Source: PALSA-1006 sp041660815
Lineage (GTDB): Bacteria > Pseudomonadota > Gammaproteobacteria > Burkholderiales > Gallionellaceae
NCBI GenBank assembly: GCA_041660815.1
Contig: JBAZVN010000001.1
Span: 62,001 to 126,000 of the forward strand
Length of the DNA: 64,000 nucleotides
Direction of reading: 5' to 3'
Shown: piece after piece, positions 34,992 through 43,680 of the stretch
Layout of the letters: the number at the start of each line of letters is the position of its first letter
Numbering within the stretch: position 1 is the first letter of the stretch
Position numbers and translations under genes: made by a program
The notes under the pieces: generated by a model
What the model was told of the DNA's origin: nothing
The model's database searches: none
The model's input: the letters and a program-made list of their open reading frames with translations, nothing else

Positions 34992-35858
34992 ATGTTAAAA
35001 ACAATCAAGATCGTCATTTTTGGCACGGGGCTGATTGGCGGCTCATTCGCACTGGCATTGCGCAAAGCCAATGTAGTGGGCGAAATCGTGGGATTCGGGC
35101 GCAGCATTACCTCGCTGGAACAAGCCAAACAACTGGGCATTCTGGATCGTATCGGGGCCGATCTGGCGCGCGAAGTTGGCGATGCGGATATCGTTTTGCT
35201 GGCCACACCGGTAGCGCAAATGGCGGATATTTTCGCCCGCATCGCACCGCATCTGGGTGCTCATACTCTAGTCACCGACGGCGGCAGTACCAAGGGAGAT
35301 GTGGTCGCGGCGGCTTATGCAAATCTGGGCGGTAAAGTCGCGCAATTTATTCCCGCCCATCCGATTGCCGGGGCGGAAAAAAGCGGGGCTGCGGCAGCCC
35401 AAGCGGATTTATATATTGGCAAAAAAGTGGTGCTGACGCCGCTGCCGGAAAATACTTTTGCCGCCGTGGCTCGTATCCGCCAAACATGGGAATTATGCGG
35501 TGCGGTGGTGAGTGAATTGACCGCACAGCAGCACGATGAAGTCTTTGCCGCCGTGAGCCATTTGCCGCATTTGCTGTCGTTTGCCTTGGTGCATGACTTG
35601 GCGCAACGCGACAACCGCGATCAATTGCTGTCCTTTGCCGCCAGCGGTTTCCGCGATTTCACGCGCATCGCCGCCAGTTCTCCGGAAATGTGGCGGGATA
35701 TTTGTCTGGCTAATCGCGCAGCGCTGTTGGACGAATTAGGGCGCTATATGCAAGAATTGGAGGTCATCCATAGCGCACTGGATCAAACCGATGCCGGCAA
35801 GCTGGAAGAGATATTTAGCTTGGCAAAGGAAGTCCGCAGCAAATGGAATCAACAGTAG
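34992..35858 (+). CDS. tyrA: Prephenate dehydrogenase
   Basis: 288 residues, NAD(P)-dependent dehydrogenase of tyrosine synthesis. The N-terminal nucleotide fold has IFGTGLIGGSFALAL and the conserved IVLLATPVAQM; GGSTKGDVV and FIPAHPIAGAEKSG are the substrate-site motifs; the helical C-terminal domain has HLPHLLSFALV and GFRDFTRIAASSPEMWRDI. No chorismate mutase or ACT domain is fused. It precedes aroA-cmk by 68 bp, most of it a repeat fragment, in the usual aromatic supraoperon order. Confidence 0.96.
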   Translation: MLKTIKIVIFGTGLIGGSFALALRKANVVGEIVGFGRSITSLEQAKQLGILDRIGADLAREVGDADIVLLATPVAQMADIFARIAPHLGAHTLVTDGGSTKGDVVAAAYANLGGKVAQFIPAHPIAGAEKSGAAAAQADLYIGKKVVLTPLPENTFAAVARIRQTWELCGAVVSELTAQQHDEVFAAVSHLPHLLSFALVHDLAQRDNRDQLLSFAASGFRDFTRIAASSPEMWRDICLANRAALLDELGRYMQELEVIHSALDQTDAGKLEEIFSLAKEVRSKWNQQ

Positions 35859-35882
35859 TGCGCCTGTAAATTATAAACATCC

Positions 35883-35912
35883 GGCGGATTACGCTGCGCT
35901 AACCTGCCCTAC
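35883..35912 (-). repeat. REP-like fragment between tyrA and aroA
   Basis: On the minus strand this reads GTAGGGCAGGTTAGCGCAGC followed by GTAATCCGCC, a form of the dispersed GTAGG...GGTTAGCGCAGCGTAA element. Only one arm is present, so it may be a partial copy. It occupies most of the gap before the fused aroA-cmk gene. Confidence 0.6.
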
Positions 35913-35926
35913 TTTAACGAACAATC

Positions 35927-37966
35927 ATGAATCCTATCGAATACCTTGATTTATCTCCCTTAATGTCCGCGCGTGGCACGGTACGCTTACCCGGCTCAAA
36001 GAGTATTTCCAACCGCGTATTGTTGCTGGCTGCCTTGGCAACAGGCACAACCACGGTGCGAGATTTGCTGCACTCCGACGATACCGAACGCATGTTGGAA
36101 GCTTTGCGCACACTCGGCGTGCAGGTCGAGGCGCTGGGCGATAACGCATACCGTGTCACCGGCTGCGGGGGCAACTTCCCCAATAAAAATGCAAAACTTT
36201 TTCTGGGAAATGCCGGAACAGCGTTTCGCCCCCTGACCGCAGCGCTTGCCTTGGCCAGTGGGCAATACGAGTTATCCGGAGTGGCGCGCATGCACGAGCG
36301 CCCGATCGGTGATTTGGTGGATGCATTGCATCAATTGGGCGCGGATATTTCCTATTTGGGGAATGACGGATTTCCGCCCTTGCTGCTTGCCCCGGCAAAA
36401 TTTGCGGGTGATACCGCGCAGGTGCGCGGCGACGTCTCCAGTCAATTTTTAACCGGACTATTGATGGCCTTGCCGCTATTGCAGCGCAGCGTAACCGTTG
36501 AAGTGGTTGGCGAATTAATTTCCAAGCCTTACATCGAAATTACCCTGGCGATGATGGCGCGCTTTGGCATCACAGTGCAGCGCGACGGCTGGCGAAGCTT
36601 TACCGTCGCCGCAGGCAGCAGCTATAGTTCTCCAAAGGAAATTTTTGTGGAGGGCGACGCTTCTTCTGCCTCGTATTTCTTGGCGGCCGGTGCAATTGGC
36701 GGCGGGCCGGTGCGCGTGGAAGGCGTGGGCAAAACCAGCGTGCAGGGTGATGTGCGCTTTGTTGAGGCACTGGAAAAAATGGGCGCCATCATTACGATGG
36801 GGGACAACTGGATCGAAGCTCGCGCGCCAGTCGAAAAACTAAACGCGATCGACCTGGATTGCAATCATATTCCAGATGCCGCGATGACCTTGGCAGTGGC
36901 CGCCCTGTATGCCGACGGCACCACCACCCTGCGCAATATCGCCAGCTGGCGCGTGAAAGAAACCGACCGCATTGCCGCCATGGCCGCCGAATTGCGCAAG
37001 GTAGGCGCGACGGTGGAAGAAGGTGCTGACTTTATTCGTGTCACGCCACCTAATGTAGGTCACTCTGTTGGGTTACACCCGCAAGGAGTAGGCCGTGGTT
37101 GTAAGGAGCTAAAGCCCCAACAACTCACGCTCCGCGATGAAGCCGCTAACCCAACCTACATCACTGCTGTAATCGACACTTACGATGATCACCGCATGGC
37201 GATGTGTTTTTCGCTGGCGGCCTTCGGTGACACGGCCATTCGCATCAACGATCCCAACTGTGTCGCTAAAACTTTTCCGGAGTATTTCAAAATGTTTGCA
37301 CAAGTCACCCAAGCTGTTCCCGTGATCGCCATTGATGGCCCTTCCGCTTCGGGTAAAGGCACGGTGGCGCAGCGCGTGGCAACCGCTTTAGGCATGCACT
37401 ATTTGGACAGCGGCGCGTTATATAGACTGCTCGCCCTCGCCGCGCAGCAACGCGCTATCGCGCTCGACGACGAATCACAACTTGCTGATTTAGCGGGAAT
37501 TATCGATATACGCTTTGAAGGTGCCGATATTTGGCTGGATGGAACAAAAGTGGGCGATGAATTGCGCACCGAAGAAGCGGGTTCGGCGGCATCCAAAATC
37601 GCCGCATTACCGCAAGTACGCGCTGCTCTACTGGATAAGCAGCGGGCCTTCCGTCGGGCGCCGGGACTGGTCGCGGACGGGCGCGATATGGCTTCGGTGG
37701 TGTTTCCCGACGCCGCACTGATGATATTTTTAACGGCCAGCGCCGAAGCCCGCGCAGAGCGGCGTTATAAGCAGTTGAAAGAAAAAGGAATGGATGCTAA
37801 TATTGCGCCCCTTTTGCAGGACATACGGGCGCGCGACGAGCGAGATATGCAACGTAGTGTAGCTCCTCTGCAACAGGCGCCGGGTGCGAGTTTGCTGGAT
37901 ACAACCTCTCTAAATATTGAGCAGGCGGTGCAGCAAGTGTTGGATCGCTACCGCGCGGTAAATTGA
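35927..37966 (+). CDS. aroA-cmk: Fused EPSP synthase / cytidylate kinase
   Basis: 679 residues. Residues 1-about 465 are 5-enolpyruvylshikimate-3-phosphate synthase: LPGSKSISNRVLLLAALATG (shikimate/PEP-binding Lys, Ser and Arg), LGNAGTAFRPLTAALAL (class I type), DVSSQFLTGLLMALP, KETDRIAAMAAELR and IDTYDDHRMAMCFSLAAFG. From about 466 the cytidylate kinase follows without a stop: PVIAIDGPSASGKGTVAQR (P-loop), LDSGALYRLLAL, GRDMASVVFPDA and RDERDMQRSVAPL. The fusion exists in some proteobacteria. Unusual: about 32 extra residues (from PPNVGHSVGL to NPTYIT) separate RVTPP from IDTYDDHR, encoded by a palindromic repeat inserted in frame. Confidence 0.95.
   Translation: MNPIEYLDLSPLMSARGTVRLPGSKSISNRVLLLAALATGTTTVRDLLHSDDTERMLEALRTLGVQVEALGDNAYRVTGCGGNFPNKNAKLFLGNAGTAFRPLTAALALASGQYELSGVARMHERPIGDLVDALHQLGADISYLGNDGFPPLLLAPAKFAGDTAQVRGDVSSQFLTGLLMALPLLQRSVTVEVVGELISKPYIEITLAMMARFGITVQRDGWRSFTVAAGSSYSSPKEIFVEGDASSASYFLAAGAIGGGPVRVEGVGKTSVQGDVRFVEALEKMGAIITMGDNWIEARAPVEKLNAIDLDCNHIPDAAMTLAVAALYADGTTTLRNIASWRVKETDRIAAMAAELRKVGATVEEGADFIRVTPPNVGHSVGLHPQGVGRGCKELKPQQLTLRDEAANPTYITAVIDTYDDHRMAMCFSLAAFGDTAIRINDPNCVAKTFPEYFKMFAQVTQAVPVIAIDGPSASGKGTVAQRVATALGMHYLDSGALYRLLALAAQQRAIALDDESQLADLAGIIDIRFEGADIWLDGTKVGDELRTEEAGSAASKIAALPQVRAALLDKQRAFRRAPGLVADGRDMASVVFPDAALMIFLTASAEARAERRYKQLKEKGMDANIAPLLQDIRARDERDMQRSVAPLQQAPGASLLDTTSLNIEQAVQQVLDRYRAVN
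37054..37160. repeat. Palindromic repeat element inserted in frame within aroA
   Basis: The left end reads TGTAGGT-CACTCTGT-TGGGTTA (37054-37075) and the right end TAACCCAACCTACA (37147-37160), its reverse complement once the 8-nt CACTCTGT is skipped. These ends match the dispersed TGTAGGTTGGGTTA repeat type. The element and flanks add about 32 codons without stop or frameshift. Confidence 0.8.
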
Positions 37967-38158
37967 AATTCGCGCAGCGATTCGCTCGCTTCCTCTACCG
38001 CTTGCGGGGGAGGATTGAGGAGGGGGTAACGGGCAGACGAGTTTTGTTGTAAGGGCATGCAAACCCATGCCCGTTAAGCTAGGCCCCGATTGGCTCTCCG
38101 CCTTTCGGGATGATTAACTAACCACCGCTTTGCGGGAACACCTGAAAGTAAATTAAAA

Positions 38159-39865
38159 ATGAATGATGCCGTTGATATGGAAAGTTTTGCCGCCCTTTTT
38201 GAAGAAAGCTTAACGCGTAAAGAAATGCGCGCCGGTGAATTGATCACTGCGCAAGTTGTACGTATCGAACAAAACGTGGTTGTGGTAAATGCCGGATTGA
38301 AATCCGAAAGTTTTATTCCTGTTGAAGAATTCAAAGATGCAGCAGGAAACATCGAAGTTAAAGCAGGCGACTTCACCACCGTGGCGATTGAATCGCTGGA
38401 AAACGGCTACGGCGAAACGCGCTTGTCGCGTGAAAAAGCCAAACGTCTGGCTGCCTGGATTGATCTGGAGCAGGCGATGGAAGAAGGCCGCATTGTTGAA
38501 GGCTATGTAAGCGGCAAGGTTAAGGGCGGTCTGACTGCCATGGTTAACGGCATCCGTGCATTCTTGCCCGGTTCGCTGGTGGATACGCGTCCGGTTAAGG
38601 ACACGACCCCCTACGAAAACAAGACCATGGAACTCAAGGTTATCAAGCTGGATCGCAAGCGCAACAACGTGGTGGTATCGCGTCGCGCCGTGCTGGAAGC
38701 CTCTCAAGGCGCTGACCGCGAGACCATGATGGAAAGCCTGAAAGAAGGCGCTATCGTTAAGGGTATCGTTAAAAATATTACCGACTACGGCGCATTCGTT
38801 GACTTGGGCGGTATCGACGGCCTGTTGCACATCACCGACTTGGCATGGCGTCGCGTGAAGCACCCATCCGAAGTGCTGACGGTTGGCGATGAAGTTGAAG
38901 CCAAGATTCTGAAATTCGACCAAGAGAAGAACCGCGTTTCTCTGGGCATCAAGCAAATGGGCGATGATCCTTGGAATGGCTTGGCACGTCGCTACCCACA
39001 AGGCACACGTTTGTTCGGCAAGGTGACTAACCTGACCGACTACGGCTCCTTCGTTGAGATCGAACAAGGTATCGAAGGTCTGGTACACGTTTCCGAAATG
39101 GATTGGACCAATAAGAACGTTCACCCATCCAAAGTTGTTTCTCTGGGCGATGAAGTCGAAGTGATGATTCTGGAAATCGACGAAGCACGTCGTCGTATCT
39201 CTCTGGGTATGAAGCAGTGCAAGTCCAATCCTTGGGACGACTTCGCACTGAACCACAAGAAGGGCGACAAAGTTAAGGGACAGATTAAATCTATCACTGA
39301 CTTCGGCGTGTTTATCGGCCTGGAAGGCGGTATCGACGGTCTGGTGCATTTATCCGACCTGTCCTGGTCTGTTGCCGGCGAAGAAGCGGTACGCAACTAC
39401 AAGAAGGGTGACGAACTGGAAGCAACCGTTCTGGCCATCGACGTGGAACGCGAGCGTATTTCTCTGGGCGTTAAACAACTGGAAGGTGATCCGTTCGGTG
39501 GTTTTGTTTCCGGACATGACAAAGGTGCAGTTGTAACCGGCGTTGTGAAATCTCTGGATGCCAAGGGCGCTGTTATTACCTTGGACGGCGACGTCGAAGC
39601 GTATCTGAAAGCGTCTGAAGTTTCTGCTGACCGCGTGGAAGATATTCGCGGCCACCTGAAAGAAGGCGATACAGTTAAGGCTTTGATTATTAACGTTGAT
39701 CGCAAAAACCGTGGTATCAACTTGTCGATTAAGGCATTGAACAAAGCGGACGAAACATCCGCAATGCAAAAGTTTGCAGCAGAAAACACGACCAGCTCAG
39801 CCGGTACCACCAATTTAGGTGCGTTGCTCAAGGCCAAGATGGATTCCAACAAGGTAGATGCATAA
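38159..39865 (+). CDS. rpsA: 30S ribosomal protein S1
   Basis: 568 residues with six S1 RNA-binding repeats; clear repeat starts include GAIVKGIVKNITDYGAFVDL, GTRLFGKVTNLTDYGSFVEI and GDKVKGQIKSITDFGVFIGL, each followed by DGLLHITDLAW/EGLVHVSEMDW-type strands. It delivers mRNA to the 30S subunit. The 192 bp between cmk and this gene contain a small GGGCATG/CATGCCC hairpin (38053-38072) and no Shine-Dalgarno, as is common for rpsA, whose leader is often structured and autoregulated. Position after cmk and before ihfB is the standard order. Codon use is visibly optimised compared with neighbours. Confidence 0.98.
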   Translation: MNDAVDMESFAALFEESLTRKEMRAGELITAQVVRIEQNVVVVNAGLKSESFIPVEEFKDAAGNIEVKAGDFTTVAIESLENGYGETRLSREKAKRLAAWIDLEQAMEEGRIVEGYVSGKVKGGLTAMVNGIRAFLPGSLVDTRPVKDTTPYENKTMELKVIKLDRKRNNVVVSRRAVLEASQGADRETMMESLKEGAIVKGIVKNITDYGAFVDLGGIDGLLHITDLAWRRVKHPSEVLTVGDEVEAKILKFDQEKNRVSLGIKQMGDDPWNGLARRYPQGTRLFGKVTNLTDYGSFVEIEQGIEGLVHVSEMDWTNKNVHPSKVVSLGDEVEVMILEIDEARRRISLGMKQCKSNPWDDFALNHKKGDKVKGQIKSITDFGVFIGLEGGIDGLVHLSDLSWSVAGEEAVRNYKKGDELEATVLAIDVERERISLGVKQLEGDPFGGFVSGHDKGAVVTGVVKSLDAKGAVITLDGDVEAYLKASEVSADRVEDIRGHLKEGDTVKALIINVDRKNRGINLSIKALNKADETSAMQKFAAENTTSSAGTTNLGALLKAKMDSNKVDA

Positions 39866-39878
39866 TCGGGGGGGTAAT

Positions 39879-40166
39879 ATGACACGTTCTGATCTGATCG
39901 CTAAACTGGCCGAACGCTATCCGCAACTGCAGGGCAAGGATGCCGAGCTTGCTGTCAAAGTCATTCTTGACAGCATGTCGGAAAATCTGGCACGCGGTGC
40001 GCGTATTGAAATTCGCGGTTTTGGCAGTTTTGCCTTGAACTATCGTCCGCCTCGTTTGGGACGCAATCCCAAATCGGGCGCGAAAGTTCAAGTACCATCA
40101 AAATATGTACCGCATTTCAAGGCTGGAAAAGAATTGCGTGAGCGTGTGGACTTCCCGCAGGCGTAA
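39879..40166 (+). CDS. ihfB: Integration host factor subunit beta
   Basis: 95 residues of the HU/IHF family: MTRSDLIAKLAERYPQL at the start, the DNA-bending arm GFGSFALNYRPPRLGRNPKSG with the intercalating Pro, and VPSKYVPHFKAGKELRERV. The start at 39879 has a G-rich ribosome binding region (GGGGGG) 6-11 nt upstream; an upstream ATG inside the end of rpsA would add seven residues. It follows rpsA after 13 bp and is closed by a strong terminator. Confidence 0.97.
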   Translation: MTRSDLIAKLAERYPQLQGKDAELAVKVILDSMSENLARGARIEIRGFGSFALNYRPPRLGRNPKSGAKVQVPSKYVPHFKAGKELRERVDFPQA

Positions 40167-40185
40167 CACGAAGTTGCTGTAATTT

Positions 40186-40223
40186 AATTGGCGGCTTATC
40201 GCAAGGTAAGCCGCCAATTTTTT
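40186..40223 (+). terminator. Rho-independent terminator after ihfB
   Basis: AATTGGCGGCTTA (40186-40198) pairs perfectly with TAAGCCGCCAATT (40207-40219) and leads into a T-run ending at 40223. Confidence 0.92.
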
Positions 40224-40270
40224 ATGAGTTCATGGTATCGTTACGCCCCGTCAGATAGGGATAAAACATC

Positions 40271-40567
40271 ATGAGTTATTTGCTTTGGCTGTTGCGTGCC
40301 GCATTGTTTATATTGCTGCTGGGATTCGCTATCAAGAACGACCAGCCTATCGTACTGCAATATTTTTTCGGCTATGAATGGCGCGCCTCTCTGGTGGTCA
40401 TTTTGTTCAGCTTCTTTGCCGGTGGCGTATTAATCGGTGTACTGGGCATGCTTGCCAGCATGTTTCGTCAGCGCCGCGAACTGTCCGCCCTAAAACGCGA
40501 ACTCCAGCTTAAAAACAAACTTTCCGAAATTGAAGAGACACAACAGTCCCCGTTCCAACCTTCCTGA
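40271..40567 (+). CDS. lapA: LapA-like DUF1049 membrane protein
   Basis: 98 residues with two transmembrane helices (about 3-20 and 38-62) and a basic coiled C-terminal tail (RQRRELSALKRELQLKNK). The family motif is AIKNDQPIVLQYFFGYEW. LapA partners LapB in controlling lipopolysaccharide assembly through LpxC turnover in enterobacteria. It precedes lapB by 17 bp and has its own transcription start region after the ihfB terminator. Confidence 0.93.
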   Translation: MSYLLWLLRAALFILLLGFAIKNDQPIVLQYFFGYEWRASLVVILFSFFAGGVLIGVLGMLASMFRQRRELSALKRELQLKNKLSEIEETQQSPFQPS

Positions 40568-40584
40568 TTATTCCTAATTAAGTT

Positions 40585-41760
40585 ATGCAATTTGAACCCT
40601 GGATGTTATTGGTTTTCCCTCTGTTCTTCGGCATGGGGTGGGTGGCTGCGCGCATCGATATTAAAGAACTGCTGAATGAATCAAGCGCCTTGCCAAGATC
40701 GTATTTTCAGGGCTTGAATTTCTTGCTGGACGAAAAGCAGGATGAGGCAATTGAAGCTTTTATCGAAGTTGTCAAAGTCGACCCACAAACCATTGAGCTG
40801 CATTTTGCACTGGGCAGTTTATTTCGTCGCCGCGGTGAAATTGACCGCGCTTTACGGATGCACTTAAATCTGGTGGAACGCGGCGATCTGGAAGAAAATA
40901 AACGCCAACAGGCACTGTTTGAATTAGCCCAGGATTATTTAAAAGCGGGCATCTTTGATCGCGCAGAGTCTATATTTAATGACTTACAATCAACTAGTTA
41001 CGACAAGCAATCGCTGGATTTTCTGTTGGAAATCTATCAAAAAGAAAAAGACTGGCTAAAAGCCATCGACGTCAGCCAGCGCTTAACTGCACTGACCGGG
41101 GAATTTCACGGCAAAGATGCCGCCTTCTACTATTGTGAATTGGCTGAAGTTGAACTCAAGAGTAAACAGACTGAAGCGGCCACCGTGCATTTGGAACAGG
41201 CTTTGGGCGTTAATCCCCAAAGCGTGCGCGCCACCATGATGCTCGGTGATATTGCCCGGGCCGCCGGAAATAATACGGTTGCGATTGAAATCTGGAAGCG
41301 CGTGGAAACACGCGATGCCCAATATCTGCCGCTCGTTGCCGAACGGCTGTTACAGGCTTTTCGCCAGTGCAATAACGAAAACGCCGGTATTGCGCTGCTG
41401 CAAAATTATCTGGGAAAATATCCTTCGATCGATTTAATGACAGTATTGTTTGACGCGGTCCTGCAGCGCGATGGCGCAGAAGCGGCTTACAACCTGGTGC
41501 GCAACGAATTAAAGCGCAATCCCACTTTGCTCGGATTGGAAAAGTTACTGGAAGCCACCCTGCTGGATGTGCGCATAGAACGGCGCAATGATATCGAGCT
41601 GGTGAAAAATCTGGTTCACCAGCGCACCCGTGCATTGGCGATGTACCGCTGCAAAAACTGCGGATTCAAGGCGCGAAATTTTTATTGGCACTGTCCCGCG
41701 TGCTCCGGCTGGGAAACTTACTCACCGCGCCGTACCGAAGAAATAGGGGTGTCGCCATGA
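40585..41760 (+). CDS. lapB: Lipopolysaccharide assembly protein LapB
   Basis: 391 residues: N-terminal membrane anchor (WMLLVFPLFFGMGWVAARID), a series of TPR repeats (for example NFLLDEKQDEAIEAFIEVVKVDP, ELHFALGSLFRRRGEIDRA), and a C-terminal rubredoxin-type metal site with YRCKNCGF and WHCPACSGW. In E. coli LapB recruits FtsH to degrade LpxC, linking lipopolysaccharide to membrane synthesis. Length and domain order are normal. Confidence 0.96.
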   Translation: MQFEPWMLLVFPLFFGMGWVAARIDIKELLNESSALPRSYFQGLNFLLDEKQDEAIEAFIEVVKVDPQTIELHFALGSLFRRRGEIDRALRMHLNLVERGDLEENKRQQALFELAQDYLKAGIFDRAESIFNDLQSTSYDKQSLDFLLEIYQKEKDWLKAIDVSQRLTALTGEFHGKDAAFYYCELAEVELKSKQTEAATVHLEQALGVNPQSVRATMMLGDIARAAGNNTVAIEIWKRVETRDAQYLPLVAERLLQAFRQCNNENAGIALLQNYLGKYPSIDLMTVLFDAVLQRDGAEAAYNLVRNELKRNPTLLGLEKLLEATLLDVRIERRNDIELVKNLVHQRTRALAMYRCKNCGFKARNFYWHCPACSGWETYSPRRTEEIGVSP

Positions 41761-41791
41761 CACAAACATAAACATCCCGAAGCCAATATCT

Positions 41792-43678
41792 ATGACCTCA
41801 CTCCTTCCGCACGGCTACTGTCTTTCATGGCAACCCGATTTGCTTGCCATGTTTGTCATCGGCAATCTGCTCATTGCCGTGTCGTATTTCGCCATTCCTT
41901 TCATCATTCTAAAATTTGTCCGGTTGAGAAAAGATATTGATTTTCGTTCCATGCATTGGCTGTTTGCCGGTTTTATCACTACCTGCGGCATAACGCACTT
42001 ATTACATGTGGTCGAACTCTGGTATCCGGTGTATTACCTGGAAGCCGTGATGGATTTATTGACTGCCGCTATTTCTATCGTTTCAGCGGTAATTCTGTGG
42101 AAACTATTGCCGGTAGTAGTTGCATTGCCCAGCACCAATCAACTGCTCGCGGCCAACGATGAGCAGGAAAAACTAACCACCGCTTTGCGTGAAAGTGAAA
42201 CGCAACTGCGCAGCCTCGGCGACAGTCTGCCGGATAGTTTTCTGTATCAATACACGCTTCAGGGTGACAAAGCCAAGTTTCTATACCTTAGCTCGGGGAT
42301 TGAGCGCATCAATGGCATAACCGTCGATTGCGCGATGCAGGATGCAATGGCTTTATTGGGACAAATTGAGCCGACCCAGTTGGCTCCTTATGCCCAGGCC
42401 CAGGCGGATAGCCAGCAATTCATGGCCGATTTCTCCATGGACTTGCACATGCTGCGCCCCGATGGTGAATGGCGCTGGCTGCAGGTCAGATCCCGTCCCC
42501 GAAAAAACACTGACGGCCACGTGATCTGGGATGGCATTGCCACCGACATCACCGACCGCCATTTGCTGGAAACGGAGATCAACCGCCTGGCCCAAGCGGT
42601 CGAACAAAGTCCGACAGGCATCGTCATCACCGACACCGCCGGAACACTTGAATTTATGAATGCAGCCTGCACGCGCATTGTGGGTTATCAGTTCGCAGAG
42701 GCCTACAACAAAATCAGATCCCCGCGTGAAATCATTTCTCCTGAAATTAGCGATACAGAATACGCACTTGTACAAAGTCACTTGCTTTCCGGAAAATCAT
42801 GGAGTGGCGTCTTACGCAACCGGCATAAAAATGGCAAACAATTCTGGTCGCACACAACGGCTACCCCGATTTTCAATAATGAGGGTGCGATAGCCAGTTA
42901 TCTGTATTTGATGTCGGATGTCACCGATCAGAAAAATGCCGAAGCGGCTTTGGAAGTTCGCAGCTCCGCGCTGGAACGCGCCAATGCAGACCTTACCCGC
43001 TTTGCCGATGTATCGGCACATCATCTAATGGAACCCACGCGGCGACTCACCATATATACCCAACAGGTACGCATGCGACTTGCCGAATTCCCCGAGCTTA
43101 AACAGGACGAGGAATTGCGAGCTTCACTGGATTACATTGAACGAGACGCCGCACGCTTGCGCATTATGGTTCGCGATGTGCAGTTGTATCTTGCCGCCGC
43201 CAGTCCGCGGGGTGACGTTAACTTATTGAATGCAAACGATATTTTAGAATCGCTAAAATACCGCATGGCGTCTCAACTGAACGCCCAACACGTTACACTG
43301 AATATTAATCCTCTCCCCGATGTGGTACTTGATCGTCCGCGTTTAATGGATTTATTTACCCTGCTGTTAGACAATGCACTACGCCACGGTCAACCGCCGG
43401 ATGCCAAGGTGCATCAGGTCATCAGTATTAGCGGAGAGCGTGAAGCACACTTAAGTCGCTTTAGAATTTGCGATAATGGCAGCGGCATTCCGGTCGAATA
43501 TCTGGAGCGCGTGTTCGAAATATTTGAACGTTTAAATGTGGCCAATCGTGAAGATGGGACTGGTATTGGCCTTGCGATCGCACGCCGCATAGTGGAAAGT
43601 CGGCACGGAAAAATATGGATAGAAAACTTGCCGGAAGGCGGTGCGATGGCAGTATTTGAACTCCCCGATGATAACTAA
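41792..43678 (+). CDS. Ethylene-receptor-like membrane histidine kinase with PAS domains
   Basis: 628 residues. Residues about 17-115 form three transmembrane helices resembling the sensor domain of plant ETR1: VSYFAIPFII (Tyr 32, Pro 36) and TTCGITHLLHV (Cys 65, His 69, same spacing as the copper ligands of ETR1). Position 25, Asp in ETR1, is Asn. Two PAS domains follow (about 135-260 and 265-390, with IVITDTAGTLEFMNAA), then a phosphoacceptor helix FADVSAHHLMEPTRRL and an ATPase with DNALRHG, ICDNGSGIP and GTGIGLAIARRIV. The next gene, 2 bp away, encodes a response regulator with GGDEF output and is the obvious partner. Confidence 0.88.
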   Translation: MTSLLPHGYCLSWQPDLLAMFVIGNLLIAVSYFAIPFIILKFVRLRKDIDFRSMHWLFAGFITTCGITHLLHVVELWYPVYYLEAVMDLLTAAISIVSAVILWKLLPVVVALPSTNQLLAANDEQEKLTTALRESETQLRSLGDSLPDSFLYQYTLQGDKAKFLYLSSGIERINGITVDCAMQDAMALLGQIEPTQLAPYAQAQADSQQFMADFSMDLHMLRPDGEWRWLQVRSRPRKNTDGHVIWDGIATDITDRHLLETEINRLAQAVEQSPTGIVITDTAGTLEFMNAACTRIVGYQFAEAYNKIRSPREIISPEISDTEYALVQSHLLSGKSWSGVLRNRHKNGKQFWSHTTATPIFNNEGAIASYLYLMSDVTDQKNAEAALEVRSSALERANADLTRFADVSAHHLMEPTRRLTIYTQQVRMRLAEFPELKQDEELRASLDYIERDAARLRIMVRDVQLYLAAASPRGDVNLLNANDILESLKYRMASQLNAQHVTLNINPLPDVVLDRPRLMDLFTLLLDNALRHGQPPDAKVHQVISISGEREAHLSRFRICDNGSGIPVEYLERVFEIFERLNVANREDGTGIGLAIARRIVESRHGKIWIENLPEGGAMAVFELPDDN

Positions 43679-43680
43679 AT

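Noticed and set aside
38053..38072. GGGCATG/CATGCCC hairpin between cmk and rpsA as a terminator or riboswitch
   Set aside because: Seven-base stem without a T-tract; not enough to support either call, though it may be part of a structured rpsA leader.
38210..39349. 379-codon minus-strand open frame within rpsA
   Set aside because: Antisense shadow of a strongly codon-biased ribosomal protein gene; no domain recognised.
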